This document shows positions 1 to 10,961 of a stretch of 64,000 nt of DNA, piece after piece. Origin of the DNA: Xenopus tropicalis (Eukaryota > Chordata > Amphibia > Anura > Pipidae); assembly GCF_000004195.4 (NCBI RefSeq), contig NC_030678.2, positions 89,440,904-89,504,903 on the forward strand, written 5' to 3'. Numbering within the stretch: position 1 is the first letter of the stretch; each line of letters starts with the position of its first letter. The notes beneath the pieces were generated by a model, which was not told where the DNA came from, ran no database searches, and saw only the letters and a program-made list of their open reading frames with translations. A program made the position numbers and the translations under genes.

Positions 1-87
1 GTATGGTGACATTCTACCCTTATGTCACTGGATCTAGACAAAAAAATAATCTAATATAACAATTCAAAGTATATCCCTGTTTCAAGT

Positions 88-188
88 ACAGGTATGGGAT
101 TTGTTATCTGGAAACCCATTATCCAGAACAAATTAAATTAAGGGAAGGCCATCTCTCTGAGGATTCTGGATAACTGGTCCCATACCTT
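88..188. repeat. TA-target MITE, family B (internally deleted copy)
   Basis: Ends ACAGGTATGGGA and a degraded TCCCATACC complement each other around TTATCTGGAAACCC. This is the commonest MITE family in the window; this copy has lost its middle. Confidence 0.6.
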
Positions 189-744
189 CTGATACACAGT
201 GACAGATTGGGCCCCTAGCACCCGCTAAAGAACTTTACATCTAAATGTTGTAAGAGTGGGGTCATTTAAGCGGTTAACTCACTTTCCCTTAAAGGGCCAG
301 CATACTCCATTTTTAACATTAGTTCAGTTAATAGGGCTGGTGCCGAACACACTTTTTGCCTGTTGTTTTAATTAAGAGAGCAAAATCTAAAATTGAAAAT
401 AATGTCACATTCTACTTCCTGTGCAAACGAGCACATTTCAAACATATCACTAGTCCCCTAAAAAGTCCTTGTATAAACAAACCCCGTCCCTTTCTCCAAC
501 TGTTACTCATTGTTCATTTGTTAGGCGCTGACATAAGGTGCAACTTATTATATACTGAGCTTCACCGTGGACTGGTGGTTTGGACTGTGCTCATATGGAC
601 AGGAATGTAGAATTAATTTTTAAGATTTGAACATTAAATTAATTTAGACAAAAAGTATGCTCGTATGAACACATGCTGATCAACTGTCACAGATAAGGAG
701 ACACCCAGGCATGTAAAAGGAAGCAACCAAATGATTTTGCAACT

Positions 745-1294
745 ACAGGTATGGGATCAGTTATCTGGAAACCCATTATCCAGAAAGGCTAACTAAGATA
801 TAATGAACCCGTATTGGAGGCAAAACAATCCTATTGGGTTTAATAAATGTTTAAATTTTTTTTAGCAGCCATAAGGTGGCCACACACGTGGCGATTTCCA
901 ATCTTTCGTGCGACCATCCGTTGCACGAAAGATCGTACAATCGGCCACTAAGCGTTCTGGGCTGAAACGGCAGATAAGGAGGTAGAAACAATAGGATTTC
1001 TACCTCCTTCTGCCGATTCAGCCCTGAAGGCAGATTTTGATCAGGCGCCTTCTATGGCGCCCTATCAAAATCTTTTAACTTGGCCGATCGGTGAGTCGAC
1101 CGATATCAGCAGCCTCCTGCGATATCGGTCGACTCGCCATACACGCCCCGAATATCGTACGAAACGAGGTTTCATACGATATTATCGGTGTGTGTATGGC
1201 CAGCTTTAAGGTATGGAGATTCAAATTATGGAAACATCTCTTATCCGGAAACCCTCAGGTTCTGAGCATTCTGGATAATAGTTCCAATACCTGT
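745..1294. repeat. TA-target MITE, family B, carrying a nested MITE
   Basis: Begins ACAGGTATGGGATC and ends CCAATACCTGT, flanked by TA as in other copies (12,492; 36,350; 55,980). Its centre is split by a foldback MITE of family G at 875-1,204. Confidence 0.75.
875..1204. repeat. Family G foldback MITE nested in the family B copy
   Basis: Ends GGTGGCCACACACG and TGTGTATGGCCAGC, flanked by TAA/TTTAA. It contains internal hairpins, including the pair around GGAGGTAGAAAC and GATTTCTACCTCC. About 330 bp; older than the copies at 34,184 and 54,470. Confidence 0.75.
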
Positions 1295-1650
1295 ACTAAT
1301 TTGGTTGTTTTCAATAACATTAAAGTACACATTGAACTTTAACAATTAGTTGGTTGATGCTCTTTATGGTCCATACCAAATTATTTATAAAGCACCAGAG
1401 ATCTTGCCATTTTTTAATAATCAAGGCTTACAGAATAAAAATATGGCCAAAGGGCCAAAGGGCTTACACTCATACACATGATACTTCCCATTTATATCAG
1501 AAGGGTAGCGGATGCAATTGTAATTGCTGCTACAAATAGCAACTATCAAATCTCACGCAGGCTGTTTTTTTGTTTTTTGCCACGTTTTATGTTTTAAGCT
1601 TTTTTCAAATGCTGCACACTTATTGTAAAACATCTTCAGTTTCACCTTAC

Positions 1651-1853
1651 CTCTTTAAAAGCATCCTCGTTAGGTAACATAGTACACAGGCATGTGATAA
1701 ATGACTGACGAAAAAAAAAATCATTCAGCAATTCAGCTGTGTCTGAACAAATCTTCGATAAGATCATTGCTTGCTGTATGCAGTTTGATTTCATTAAGTG
1801 CTTAATTCGCATCTGTAGAAAACAGGACCCCTCTTGTGAAATCCATTTCTGGA
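1651..1853 (-). CDS. rlf: rlf exon 5 (last exon in window)
   Basis: The exon is 203 nt, from an ATACCAG acceptor at 1854-1855 to a GAG|GTAAGG donor at 1650. With the G carried over from exon 4 it reads 68 codons: VQKWISQEGSCFLQMRIKHL, MKSNCIQQAMILSKICSD, then SFITCLCTMLPNEDAFKE. It matches human VNKLIAQEGPSFLQMRIKHL and ITCLCSMLPNEDAIKE. A run of ten T (three Phe codons) sits at a poorly conserved place and could mislead gene finders into placing an acceptor there. The next exon was not found between 1 and 1,650. Confidence 0.93.
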
Positions 1854-2285
1854 CTGGTATAAAAAGAAAACTTTATTTTCAACTAAAAGCAAAAAATTTT
1901 TATTTTGCATTATACAATCACATATGCAGATATTCCCTAAACAATATGTAAAGTGTTTGTTTGTTTTTAATAGTACAGGGTGAATATTAAGGAGTTGTAC
2001 ACATTTTAAAAAATAAAAGGGAGAAAAAACAGGAAAAGTGTGGACCACACACTACAACTGAATGCAGAAATGCAGTCGACAAGATTTAGATCTGTGAGAA
2101 AACATAATACATCTGGAACTTGTAAACATGGGAGGGTGATTATTGAGACATATATGTATGGTTGAATATGAGGGAGAATTTAAGTGTTTTTTTGTGGATG
2201 GATAATTGTGCATGAGGTTTAAAAAATGGGAGGCTGTATACATGCACCAATACAATTAGGCTAAGCCTCTAAGAAACTACTAATG

Positions 2286-2611
2286 CAGGGGTAGGGAACC
2301 TATGGCTCGGGAGCCAGATGTGGCTATTTTGATGGCTGCATCCGGCTCGCTGCCACATCTTTAAGAAAAAATATAAGGGGGGCGTGGCCTGCGCTCGGTG
2401 GATAGAAGACGTGTTCTAAGCCTTAGAACATGTCTTCTATCCGCCGAGCGCAGGCCACACCCTCCTCTGCATCGCATCTGGCATACTTGGGACCCACCCT
2501 ACCTTGCCCCGCAGCATCCGCGGGCAAACATATTGTATGGCTCTCACGGAATTACATTTTAAAATATGTGGTGTTTATGGCTCTCTCAGCCAAAAAGGTT
2601 CCCGACCCCTG
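2286..2611. mobile_element. hAT-type MITE with perfect 8-bp duplication
   Basis: Termini CAGGGGTAGGGAACC and GGTTCCCGACCCCTG are inverted. The element is flanked by a perfect 8-bp direct repeat TACTAATG (2278-2285 and 2612-2619), diagnostic of hAT insertion. It is 326 bp, non-coding, with a strong internal palindrome near 2,385-2,460. Confidence 0.9.
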
Positions 2612-2914
2612 TACTAATGTGTTAAATTGGAATTTGCTTGATTGCAATAAGAAATCTGCTTAAGTCAGCAATTACTGGGGGGGTGCCTAACATTTTGGAA
2701 CCTCTCAGTGACTAACTTTCCTTCTCCTTTAAAAGCAATATTTTTAAGCTTAATGGTGATACCATTACTTATGCACTTATGCTAAAAATATTAAGACGCT
2801 ACTAAAAAGTCTCCTCTCCCCAGTCCCAGACTGTACAGCAGTACAAGAATTTATTTTTGTTACAGCCACTTTTCGGTTTTCCTGTCTTTTGGCAGACAAG
2901 AAAAGGACAGCTGT

Positions 2915-3610
2915 TTAAACTTTGTACTTTTTATTTCTAAATTACGCAATTTACATAACAAATCATTCACTCTACCTTTTAAAATTGTATTCTTGAGCTT
3001 TCAGAAGGAGCCAGCGCTACACATTAGAACAGCTTTCAGATAACCTAAAGCTGGCCATACACGGGCTGATTCAAGCTGCCGATATCGGTCCATTAGACCG
3101 ATTTGGCAGCTTATCGGTCCATGTAAGGGCACTAACGACACCTCGCCTGAAATTGTGCAGGTTTAAAAATTTAGTCGGATCAGTTGATGCGGTCCCCGAA
3201 CCGATGGACACCTATACCAGTCGTTCTAATTAGATTGTTTGGCCCCAGGGATGGGGATATCGGGAGAAGATCACCAAGCGAGCGGATCTTAGCGTGTACG
3301 GCCACCTTAAGTCCCAAGCCACACTTGTATAACTTACTATTGAGTGCTATTCTGATATCTACTGGGAGATGCTATCTTACTGCCTTCCCATTGTTCTGCT
3401 GATCGGCTGCTGGGAGGGGGGTGATATCACTCTAACTTGCAGCCCAGCAGTAAAGTGTAACTGAAGTTTATCAGAGCACAGGTCACACGGCTGTGGCAAC
3501 CTGGGAAATGAAGAATATGGCTAGCCTCATGTGAAATTTCAAAATTAAGAGAGAAGCTCTATTAACTGATGTGTTAATAGACATGTTTTCCCATGACAGT
3601 ATTCCTTTAA
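2915..3610. repeat. Family H TTAA-type MITE copy interrupted by a family G element
   Basis: The interior matches the element at 58,034-58,578 (for example GAGTGCTATTCT and GATATCACT). The right end, CATGACAGTATTCCTTTAA, is the family end. The left end is unclear. A family G MITE occupies 3,050-3,306. Confidence 0.65.
3050..3306. repeat. Family G-like foldback MITE
   Basis: Ends GCTGGCCATACACGGG and GTGTACGGCCACC, flanked by TAAA and TTAA. Its interior differs from the 34,184 copy but resembles sequence at about 49,020-49,310, so it is a subfamily. Confidence 0.7.
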
Positions 3611-3832
3611 GAATGTGGATTTTTGTGGAAGTATAATGTGCTAGAAAGGCTGAAGAGACAGTGTAAAATGGAGTATGAGAAAGTAAATTATTTAGTGCTA
3701 GAATGCAAAAGTTAGATCGAATGTAGACTTGTCAATTCAGGATGGCAAAAATAAGGGACATATATATTAAGGTTAATAGGCACATTACACTAAAATGCAC
3801 CATGTATATTTGATTAACCACAAATACAATTC

Positions 3833-4085
3833 AGGCATGGGACCTGTAATCCAGAATGCTCAGGACTCGGAGTCTTCCGGAAAATGGGCCTATCAGTATT
3901 TGGATTTCCGTACCTTAAGTCTACTAAGAAAACAGTTAAGCAATAAATAGCCCCAACAGTATTGTTTAGCCTCCAATAAGAATTCATTGTGTCTTATTAA
4001 GGGATCAAGTACAAGGTACTGTTTTAATATTACAGAGAAAAAGGAAATCAATTTTAAAACATTGAATTATTTGATTAAAATTTTT
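3833..4085. repeat. Family B MITE, partial copy
   Basis: Contains the family's GGCATGGGACCTGTAATCC and CCTTAAGTCTACTAAG segments. The right end is lost before the next repeat. Confidence 0.55.
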
Positions 4086-4109
4086 ATTAATTATTATTAT
4101 TATTATTGA

Positions 4110-4673
4110 TTTATGGGAGATGGCTAGAAATGCCATATTTTATATACTAAATGCACTGCACTAGCCAACCGTTTCAGAATATCTATAGTAGTAATGATAT
4201 AGGTCTTTACAGTTGCCACAGGAGCTCCCCATTTTGGATTCTGTTAAAACTGTCTGGGACAGTGCACATGCTCAGTGTGCTCTGAGCAGCTGTTGAGAAG
4301 CTAAATGACAAAATAAGGCTGACCTGTCATATAAACTGATGTTACGTGGCTGAATATTAAATTCTGATGCTAATTGTGCTGGTTTCATAGCTGCCATGTA
4401 ATGTGAATGAATTACTAATCAGCCTTAAATTGTGACATTTATATCCTATATATACAGAATATTGTGAGTCGGCCCATAAGCTCAGGTAACTGACAGCAGC
4501 ACAGAACATGTGCAGTGAATCAGAAGAAAAGAACATGGGGAGCTACTGGGGGCATCTTCAGAGATACAGATCTTCCCTGCTAAAGGGCTGTGGTTGCCTT
4601 GGATTGGTACAGAAGCCCAAAACAATAATGTACAATATTTCTAGCCTAGGTCTTTAGTTAGGTTCTCCTTTAA
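4110..4673. repeat. Family C TTAA-type MITE next to rlf exon 4
   Basis: Shares its interior (CTGTCTGGGACAGTGCACAT, CTTCCCTGCTAAAGGGCTGT) with copies at 22,537 and 38,045 and ends GGTTCTCCTTTAA at 4,673. The left end is approximate. It ends about 25 bp from the rlf exon 4 donor. Confidence 0.65.
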
Positions 4674-4699
4674 GTAAAAATTAAAATAATGAGACTTAC

Positions 4700-4835
4700 C
4701 TTCTTCAGGCTCAACAGGTTGTTGAGACAATATTTTAACTAGAACATGGTTTTTCCAAGCTCCTCCATTCTGGACCATATCAATCAATAACTGTAAATTG
4801 TTATTTCCAAATTCCACTAGTATGTTATGTGAATC
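4700..4835 (-). CDS. rlf: rlf exon 4
   Basis: The exon is 136 nt, from an AACAG acceptor at 4836-4837 to a GAAG|GTAAGT donor at 4699. It encodes 45 residues plus one base, including ILVEFGNNNLQLL, WKNHVLVKILSQQPVE and the ending PEE. These line up with human LLEFGNNNLQIL and WKNPVLLKILSQQPVETEE. A TTAA-type MITE (about 4,110-4,673) ends only some 25 bp beyond the donor on the intron side. Confidence 0.92.
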
Positions 4836-5715
4836 CTGTTAGATAATAAATACATGTATTTTATTAAAAAAAAACAAAAAAACAAGTTAAGCTAAATAAC
4901 TCACAGAATGCTTTACATTGCTCAATACCATACCATGAGGTTTTTTATCCACAGTTACATAGTTGATTACCTAGCAGACTCTAGTTTGACAACATGGAAC
5001 CACACACACACACAATTGACATGACAAGGGAGTGAAGGTTTAATTTTTGCTTCAAATTAAACTTGAGTTGACAGAATGCTTTCTTTGTTTTAAAAATTCT
5101 TGTTTAAATTATTTTTATTATGTATATATTTATCTGTTGAAAAGAGTATGGGAAATTACAGAAGTAATTATTTTAGCAGAATTGTTAAGAAGGGCATTGT
5201 AAATGCAAGCGGACCACAGGCATCCTTTGCATATACTGGAGTTTTGTCAGATTATCCAACCCATGGATGGCCAATCACGTGTGGTTGGTTTTAGAAGCAC
5301 AATTAAAAATGTAACTGGAAAATTGTCTAGAAATTCAATATTTTAAAATGGTTTCAGATGTCAAATCCCATAGAAGGCAACATGCAATGTAGGAAAAAAA
5401 AAAAAAAAAAGGTTAAAAGGTGAAGCAAAGTTGTTAAAATCCACCTCCCTCTGTGATTCCAGTTGCTTACTCAGACCACCATTGGAGCTTTTCTTACAAA
5501 AATGCACCAGCCTGGGGTATTTTCTCCACCATACTTTCCCAATGCCCCATTCTCCTTTACGCTTGCGGACACACAGTACAGAAATCAGCAAAAAAGTTTG
5601 TAAAATGTATGTGCACACTGAGGGTGGAGTAAAAGATGCTGGTGCATGAGAGGCGTATGGCAGTGCTAATAAGTACCCTGTCCATCACTCCTCTTCTTCC
5701 AAAAAGGCACTGGCT

Positions 5716-5962
5716 CAGTGTGGTGTTAATCATAGCTCACGAGCAACATGTTGCTCACCAGCCCCTTGGATGTTGCTCCCAGTGGTCTCAAAGTAGGTGC
5801 TAATCTTTGAATTCCCTGCTTGGAAGCAAGTTTTGGTTGCATAAAAACCAGGTGTACTGCCAAAGAGCCTCCTGTAGGCTGTCAAATAGTCAATTCCAAC
5901 CCATAAATGACACCCCATGAATTTTTTTTTATACTTGCGTTGCTCCCCAACTTTTTACACTT
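5716..5962. repeat. hAT-type MITE, family K (GAGCAACATGTTGCTC)
   Basis: Begins CAGTG and contains the family core CACGAGCAACATGTTGCTC and CCCCTTGGATGTTGCTCCCA. Better-bounded relatives lie at 16,040, 19,331, 39,764 and 51,586. The right boundary is approximate. Confidence 0.6.
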
Positions 5963-6189
5963 AAATGTAGATTACAGGTAAAAATGCAGAAACCTTTTTC
6001 AGCCTTTAGGTAACCTGCTTTTTAGAAGGGTATGGGTGATCTGGGGTACATCTTACTGTATATATTTGGGGCTAAAATTCCCACTGCCTTTCACTATATT
6101 TAAATAAGGTCACCCAATGAATTTCAGATCACTGAATAGAACCCATTACTTGGGTTTAATCTCCCGTTTTCCCACTCACTAAAATACAG

Positions 6190-6590
6190 AAGGGTTTTTT
6201 TCCCCAGCAGTGCTATTAATCCACAGCAGAGCAGTAACAGCAGCATAGAAACATGGAGTTTCTATCAGTTGAGAGAGCTGAATCCTTCAGCAGGTGTCTG
6301 GGAGCTGTTATCTTCTTACCTGCCCGTTGTTCGGTTGATAGGCTGCTGGGGAGGAAAGGGAAGGGGTGACATCAGTCCAACTTGCAGTGCTGAAGTAAAG
6401 AGTGACTGAAGTTCTTTAAAGCACATGTCATATGGTTGGGGGCACTTGGAAAAGAAAATTAAATATAGAAAAAATCTGTTTCTCTTTTAAAAAATTGATT
6501 TCACTGCAGGATTCTACTGGAGGAGCACTATTAACTGATGCATTTTGAAAAAAGAAAAAAAAAATGTTTTCCTATGACCAAAACCATTTA
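6190..6590. repeat. Diverged family H MITE fragment
   Basis: Contains GGGAGCTGTTATCTTCTTAC and GGGGTGACATCAGTCCAACT, similar to parts of the element at 58,034-58,578. Boundaries are not resolved. Confidence 0.5.
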
Positions 6591-6781
6591 ATTTATATTA
6601 AGAAAGTAGATTGCTTGAAATGTGACCTTTTGTTCTAAAAGGGAATACTTCACAAATACATAAAATCTCTGCCACACTGCTTTTACAGTAAGCATGTAAC
6701 AATAGAGTAATTCCAAAATCTAATAAAGCATTTGACAGAGTAAAAAAAACAGTCTAAAAACAAAGATTAAAAGGCATTTAC

Positions 6782-6863
6782 CATAATAGATTTCTTTAAT
6801 TGCAATCCATAATTGCATGAGAGATCATCTTCGGTCATTGAAAGTATTACTTCAAAACAGCTT
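6782..6863 (-). CDS. rlf: rlf exon 3
   Basis: A small 82-nt exon between a CTTAG acceptor (AG at 6864-6865) and an ATG|GTAAAT donor at 6781. One base completes the Leu codon from exon 2, then 27 residues follow, starting SCFEVILSMTEDDLSC. These correspond to human SCFELLLSVSESELPC. The C-terminal half (GLQLKKSIM) is less conserved. The donor has A at +3/+4 and T at +6, somewhat weaker than its neighbours, but the phases fit on both sides. Confidence 0.85.
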
Positions 6864-7217
6864 CTAAGTTGGGAGATATGGAAAAGATTAAAACTGATAC
6901 ATCCAGAGAAACTATAAACTGTATTCATTCTTGCTATGTAAAATGGTTTCTGCCTACCCTGCAACCCTCACTTATCAGCATAAAAAGCAGGTTATACAAC
7001 AAAGTTTTTAGCAGCTGAAGTGAGATTTAAGTTTAATGCAACACAAAAATCTTGTTGATGACTTTACAAAAAAAAATAAAAAATCATGAAGTTCAGTGTA
7101 ATCTGTCTTCAAAACTGTTTAACATTATACATTTTTATTGGTTCACCCCTTTTAAACAGTTCACACATCTGTTGTCAATCTATTTCATTTATGTAAAAAT
7201 GTATAAAGAATACTTAC

Positions 7218-7372
7218 AACAAAAGCCTTCCGAGTAGAAGCAAAACATCTTCACATTCAGTAGTGAGGTAAGGGCGAGCAGTAGCAAAGCTCTGCAAAGC
7301 AGTTCCATAAACACCTGCACAATGACTTAAGTTTTCTGAAGCTGTATTTTCTTCAGTATGCTGCATTAGTAT
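7218..7372 (-). CDS. rlf: rlf exon 2
   Basis: The exon is 155 nt, from a TTTTTTAG acceptor at 7373-7374 to a GTT|GTAAGT donor at 7217. It enters in phase 0 and ends with two bases of a Leu codon. It encodes ILMQHTEENTASEN followed by QSFATARPYLTTECEDVLL, the most recognisable segment of the RLF/ZNF292 N-terminal domain. It is only about 350 nt from exon 3. Confidence 0.92.
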
Positions 7373-8499
7373 CTAAAAAATATAAAACAAAACAACCAGT
7401 ACAAAAATAAGTTTGGAGGAATGCTTATCTATTGCTTATCAAAGTTTGTAATTACTCTGCGTTATAATCAAGAATCAGCGGACAAAAAAAAGTTGGCTTG
7501 TCAGAAAGGGCTTATTTACATTCTGCTGTCACATTAACTTCTGATAAACAGCTAAAAGTGACACTGGAATATTCTTAACAAAAATGGGCTCATGTTATAA
7601 CTGCAAATACAGCAATGTTTGCGTCCTAAAGAAACGCTCTCTTTCAATCCTACCAGCCTAACAATACATTTTTATAACATGCCTCTAATGGACCCCGTGT
7701 TTCTTCATCCCGTGGGCTAAAAAATAGCACACTGTTTAGGTAGGGTGGAGAACAACGGTTGACAGAACACCTGCTTTCTTAGAACCTACTGTGAAAGTTT
7801 AAATGCCAACTCCATCACAGAGATGAAGTGCACACAGCTTCAACTGTTTATCGTGATGTACTTTTGAAGGGGAAAGGACTGCAAAGGTAAATAAAGCTGA
7901 TTTTGAATTTGCCTTTCTCAAAAAGCTTATTAACAATTCTATTTAATTCTTTTAGGAGTTTAAGCACTTTTACCTCTCCCAAATGTGGGCCAGTCCAATC
8001 GAACCTCATTAGATAAATGAAAGACCGTGAGTCCTTTCTAAATAATGCAGAAGTGCCGTATCCCTCACCTCCAACCTGCCTGACAATCCATCGCCGATCT
8101 GGAGAAAGGGTCACACCCACCACTTGGAAAAAGGTATACAGCCCTGCTCTAAAGCCTACAAAATATTACAATAAAAATGCTTACAATATGCATAAATCTC
8201 AGTTGTTTTATTGCAGCAAAGTTGCTGAACTAGAAATCAGAGACCAACTGACGCAATCATCTGAAGGGCCACTGTCATACTATGAACAAGGTTTCTCAAA
8301 AAAAAATTTTTTTGATATATAATTGATTTTTTTGTAATAAACTTGGCGGTGCTGGTCTTTTTTTAGATATTTAAACCATTTACCTTGCACCCGAGACAAA
8401 GGCTTAAGCAGAGTGCCACCCTTGGTTCGATATCTATATCTCAAGAAGAAACGTCGGCACTCACGACTTTAGGAGTTAGTCTGCCTGGGTGCAGTCCTT

Positions 8500-8700
8500 C
8501 ATAGTAACCTCCATGTAGACTTAGGGGCACATGTACTAATCCATGAATCCAAATGGGAAAAATTCGGATTGGAAACGAAAATTTTGCGACTTTTTCGTAT
8601 TTTTTTCGTCGCCGCTACAACTTTTTCGTAGCCGTTTAAGACTTGCGCGAATTGTCGCAACTTTTTGTAGCTGTTAAGATATGTTTTTTTTTTAATTAAT
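8500..8700. repeat. Fragment of the TTTTTCGTA-rich MITE
   Basis: Short runs such as GCGACTTTTTCGTATTTTTT, and a start GGGGCACATGTACTAATCC, resemble the element at 30,035-30,578. Only the left part is present. Confidence 0.5.
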
Positions 8701-8735
8701 TTACAAACCCGATGTTTCAAGTCACTGACAACATA

Positions 8736-10340
8736 CAGCGGCTTGCAAAAGTATTCGGCCCCCTTGAACTTTTCCACATTTTGGCACATTACAGCCACAA
8801 ACATGAATCAATTTTATTGGAATTCCACGTGAAAGACCAATACAAAGTGGTGTACATGTGAGAAGTGGAATGAAAATCATACATGATTCTAAACATTTTT
8901 TACAAATAAATAACTGCAAAGTGGGGTGTGCGTAATTATTCAGCCCTGAGTCAATACTTTGTAGAACCACCTTTTGCTGCAATTACAGCTGCCAGTCTTT
9001 TAGGGTATGTCTCTACCAGCTTTGCACATCTAGAGACTGAAATCCTTGCCCATTCTTCTTTGCAAAACAGCTCCAGCTCAGTCAGATTAGATGGACAGTG
9101 TTTGTGAACAGCAGTTTTCAGATCTTGCCACAGATTCTCGATTGGATTTAGATCTGGACTGTGACTGGGCCATTCTAACACATGGATATGTTTTGTTTTA
9201 AACCATTCCATTGTTGCCCTGGCTTTATGTTTAGGGTCGTTGTCCTGCTGGAAGGTGAACCTCCGCCCCAGTCTCAAGTCTTTTGCAGACTCCAAGAGGT
9301 TTTCTTCCAAGATTGCCCTGTATTTGGCTCCATCCATCTTCCCATCAACCCTGATCAGCTTCCCTGTCCCTGCTGAAGAGAAGCCCCCCCAGAGCATGAT
9401 GCTGCCACCACCATATGTGACAGTGGGGATGGTGTGTTCAGAGTCATGTGCAGTGTTAGTTTTCCGCCACACATAGCGTTTTGCATTTTGGCCAAAAAGT
9501 TCCATTTTGGTCTCATCTGACCAGAGCACCTTCTTCCACACGTTTGCTGTGTCCCCCACATGGCTTGTGGCAAACTGCAAACGGGACTTCTTATGGTTTT
9601 CTGTTAACAATGGCTTTCTTCTTGCCACTCTTCCATAAAGGCCAACTTTGTGCAGTGCACGACTAATAGTTGTCCTATGGACAGATTCCCCCACCTGAGC
9701 TGTAGATCTCTGCAGCTCGTCCAGAGTCACCATGGGCCTCTTGGCTGCATTTCTGATCAGCGCTCTCCTTGTTCGGCCTGTGAGTTTAGGTGGACGACCT
9801 TGTCTTGGTAGGTTTACAGTTGTGCCATACTCCTTCCATTTCTGAATGATCGCTTGAACAGTGCTCCGTGGGATGTTCAAGGCTTTGGAAATCTTTTTGT
9901 AGCCTAAGCCTGCTTTAAATTTCTCAATAACTTTATCCCTGACCTGTCTGGTGTGTTCTTTGGACTTCATGGTGTTGTTGCTCCCAATATTCTCTTAGAC
10001 AACCTCTGAGGCCGTCACAGAGCAGCTGTATTTGTACTGACATTAGATTACACACAGGTGCACTCTATTTAGTCATTAGCACTCATCAGGCAATGGCTAT
10101 GGGCAACTGACTGCACTCAGACCAAAGGGGGCTGAATAATTACGCACACCCCACTTTGCAGTTATTTATTTGTAAAAAATGTTTGGAATCATGTATGATT
10201 TTCGTTCCACTTCTCACATGTACACCACTTTGTATTGGTCTTTCACGTGGAATTCCAATAAAATTTGATTCATGTTTGTGGCTGTAATGTGACAAAATGT
10301 GGAAAAGTTCAAGGGGGCCGAATACTTTTGCAAGCCACTG
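8736..10340 (-). mobile_element. Full-length Tc1-type transposon in rlf intron 1
   Basis: A 1,605-bp element flanked by TA (8734-8735 and 10341-10342). The terminal inverted repeats are about 211 bp (8736-8946 and 10129-10340), starting CAGYGGCTTGCAAAAGTATT. By eye the two arms differ at about five positions, so the copy is young. It carries one uninterrupted transposase gene. The closest family I recognise is the Tc1 group with long repeats (Passport/Txr-like). Confidence 0.95.
8951..9970 (-). CDS. Tc1-type DD34E transposase, intact
   Basis: This is a 339-residue open frame with no stop or frameshift, the normal length for Tc1 transposases. It would cut the element at its inverted repeats and reinsert it at TA. 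Residues about 1-110 form the paired-type double helix-turn-helix DNA-binding region (GLGYKKISKALNIPRSTVQ), with the linker motif RQGRPPKL between the two. The catalytic triad is visible: Asp in LWSDETKMELFG (about residue 150), Asp in FQQDNDPKH and Glu in LNPIENLW, with 34 residues between the last two (DD34E). The glycine-rich GGGSIMLWGGF box is present. Start and stop lie just inside the inverted repeats. It is transcribed in the same direction as rlf and has no visible host function. Whether it is active cannot be judged from sequence alone. Confidence 0.95.
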   Translation of the reverse strand: MKSKEHTRQVRDKVIEKFKAGLGYKKISKALNIPRSTVQAIIQKWKEYGTTVNLPRQGRPPKLTGRTRRALIRNAAKRPMVTLDELQRSTAQVGESVHRTTISRALHKVGLYGRVARRKPLLTENHKKSRLQFATSHVGDTANVWKKVLWSDETKMELFGQNAKRYVWRKTNTAHDSEHTIPTVTYGGGSIMLWGGFSSAGTGKLIRVDGKMDGAKYRAILEENLLESAKDLRLGRRFTFQQDNDPKHKARATMEWFKTKHIHVLEWPSHSPDLNPIENLWQDLKTAVHKHCPSNLTELELFCKEEWARISVSRCAKLVETYPKRLAAVIAAKGGSTKY

Positions 10341-10961
10341 TATATATTTACTGTTCAATGACTACTTTTTTTTTTTTCTAGACAGTTCTCTGTTGACAGG
10401 AAGACACAGCTTTCACTTAATGCAAAGCATGGGTCACAGCCTCTGTAATTTATAAGTCCCACCTCACTGTACAAGAAGTGTCAGACTTATGGTGTTCTTA
10501 AAGAGGCTCTAAACCCTTGGATGGATGTAACCGTACTCTTGCTCTTCTACTTCTCTTCTACTTTTTTTTTATTTTACATTTTTTTACTTTTTAAATTATT
10601 AGCAGTTTTAACATTTCTAATTTAGAACAGCAGCACCACCTACTGTTTAATCTGGCTGACCAGCCAGTCATCAGAAAACTAGTTCACTGAGCAGAGAAGA
10701 GAGTCTTTTGACATCAGAAGACTCTCCTCTGTTCAGTTACTTAATTTCTGAGTCGGGGTATCCAGCCTACTGACCGAACAGGAGTTTCATTAAATTAGCA
10801 GTGCAACAATTAATATAATTTTTATAATATATGATAATCAGAAACAATAATGTACAATGCAAAAAAAAACAAACATTCTGGGAAATGTTTAGTTTGTTTT
10901 AGATCTCCTTTAAAGATATAACTGCATACTCTAGGGACATTTGTGCATGTGGAATCTAGTA

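Noticed and set aside
1..1650. Possible rlf exon 6
   Set aside because: Nothing on the minus strand resembles the next family segment (AKVDCKEVLDIICNLESEG in human); it is probably outside the window.
7848..8322. Overlapping open frames of 91 and 101 codons in rlf intron 1
   Set aside because: No conserved motif recognised, and the rlf protein is complete across this intron without them.
9182..9666. Plus-strand and alternate-frame open frames within the Tc1 element
   Set aside because: Antisense or out-of-frame shadows of the transposase.
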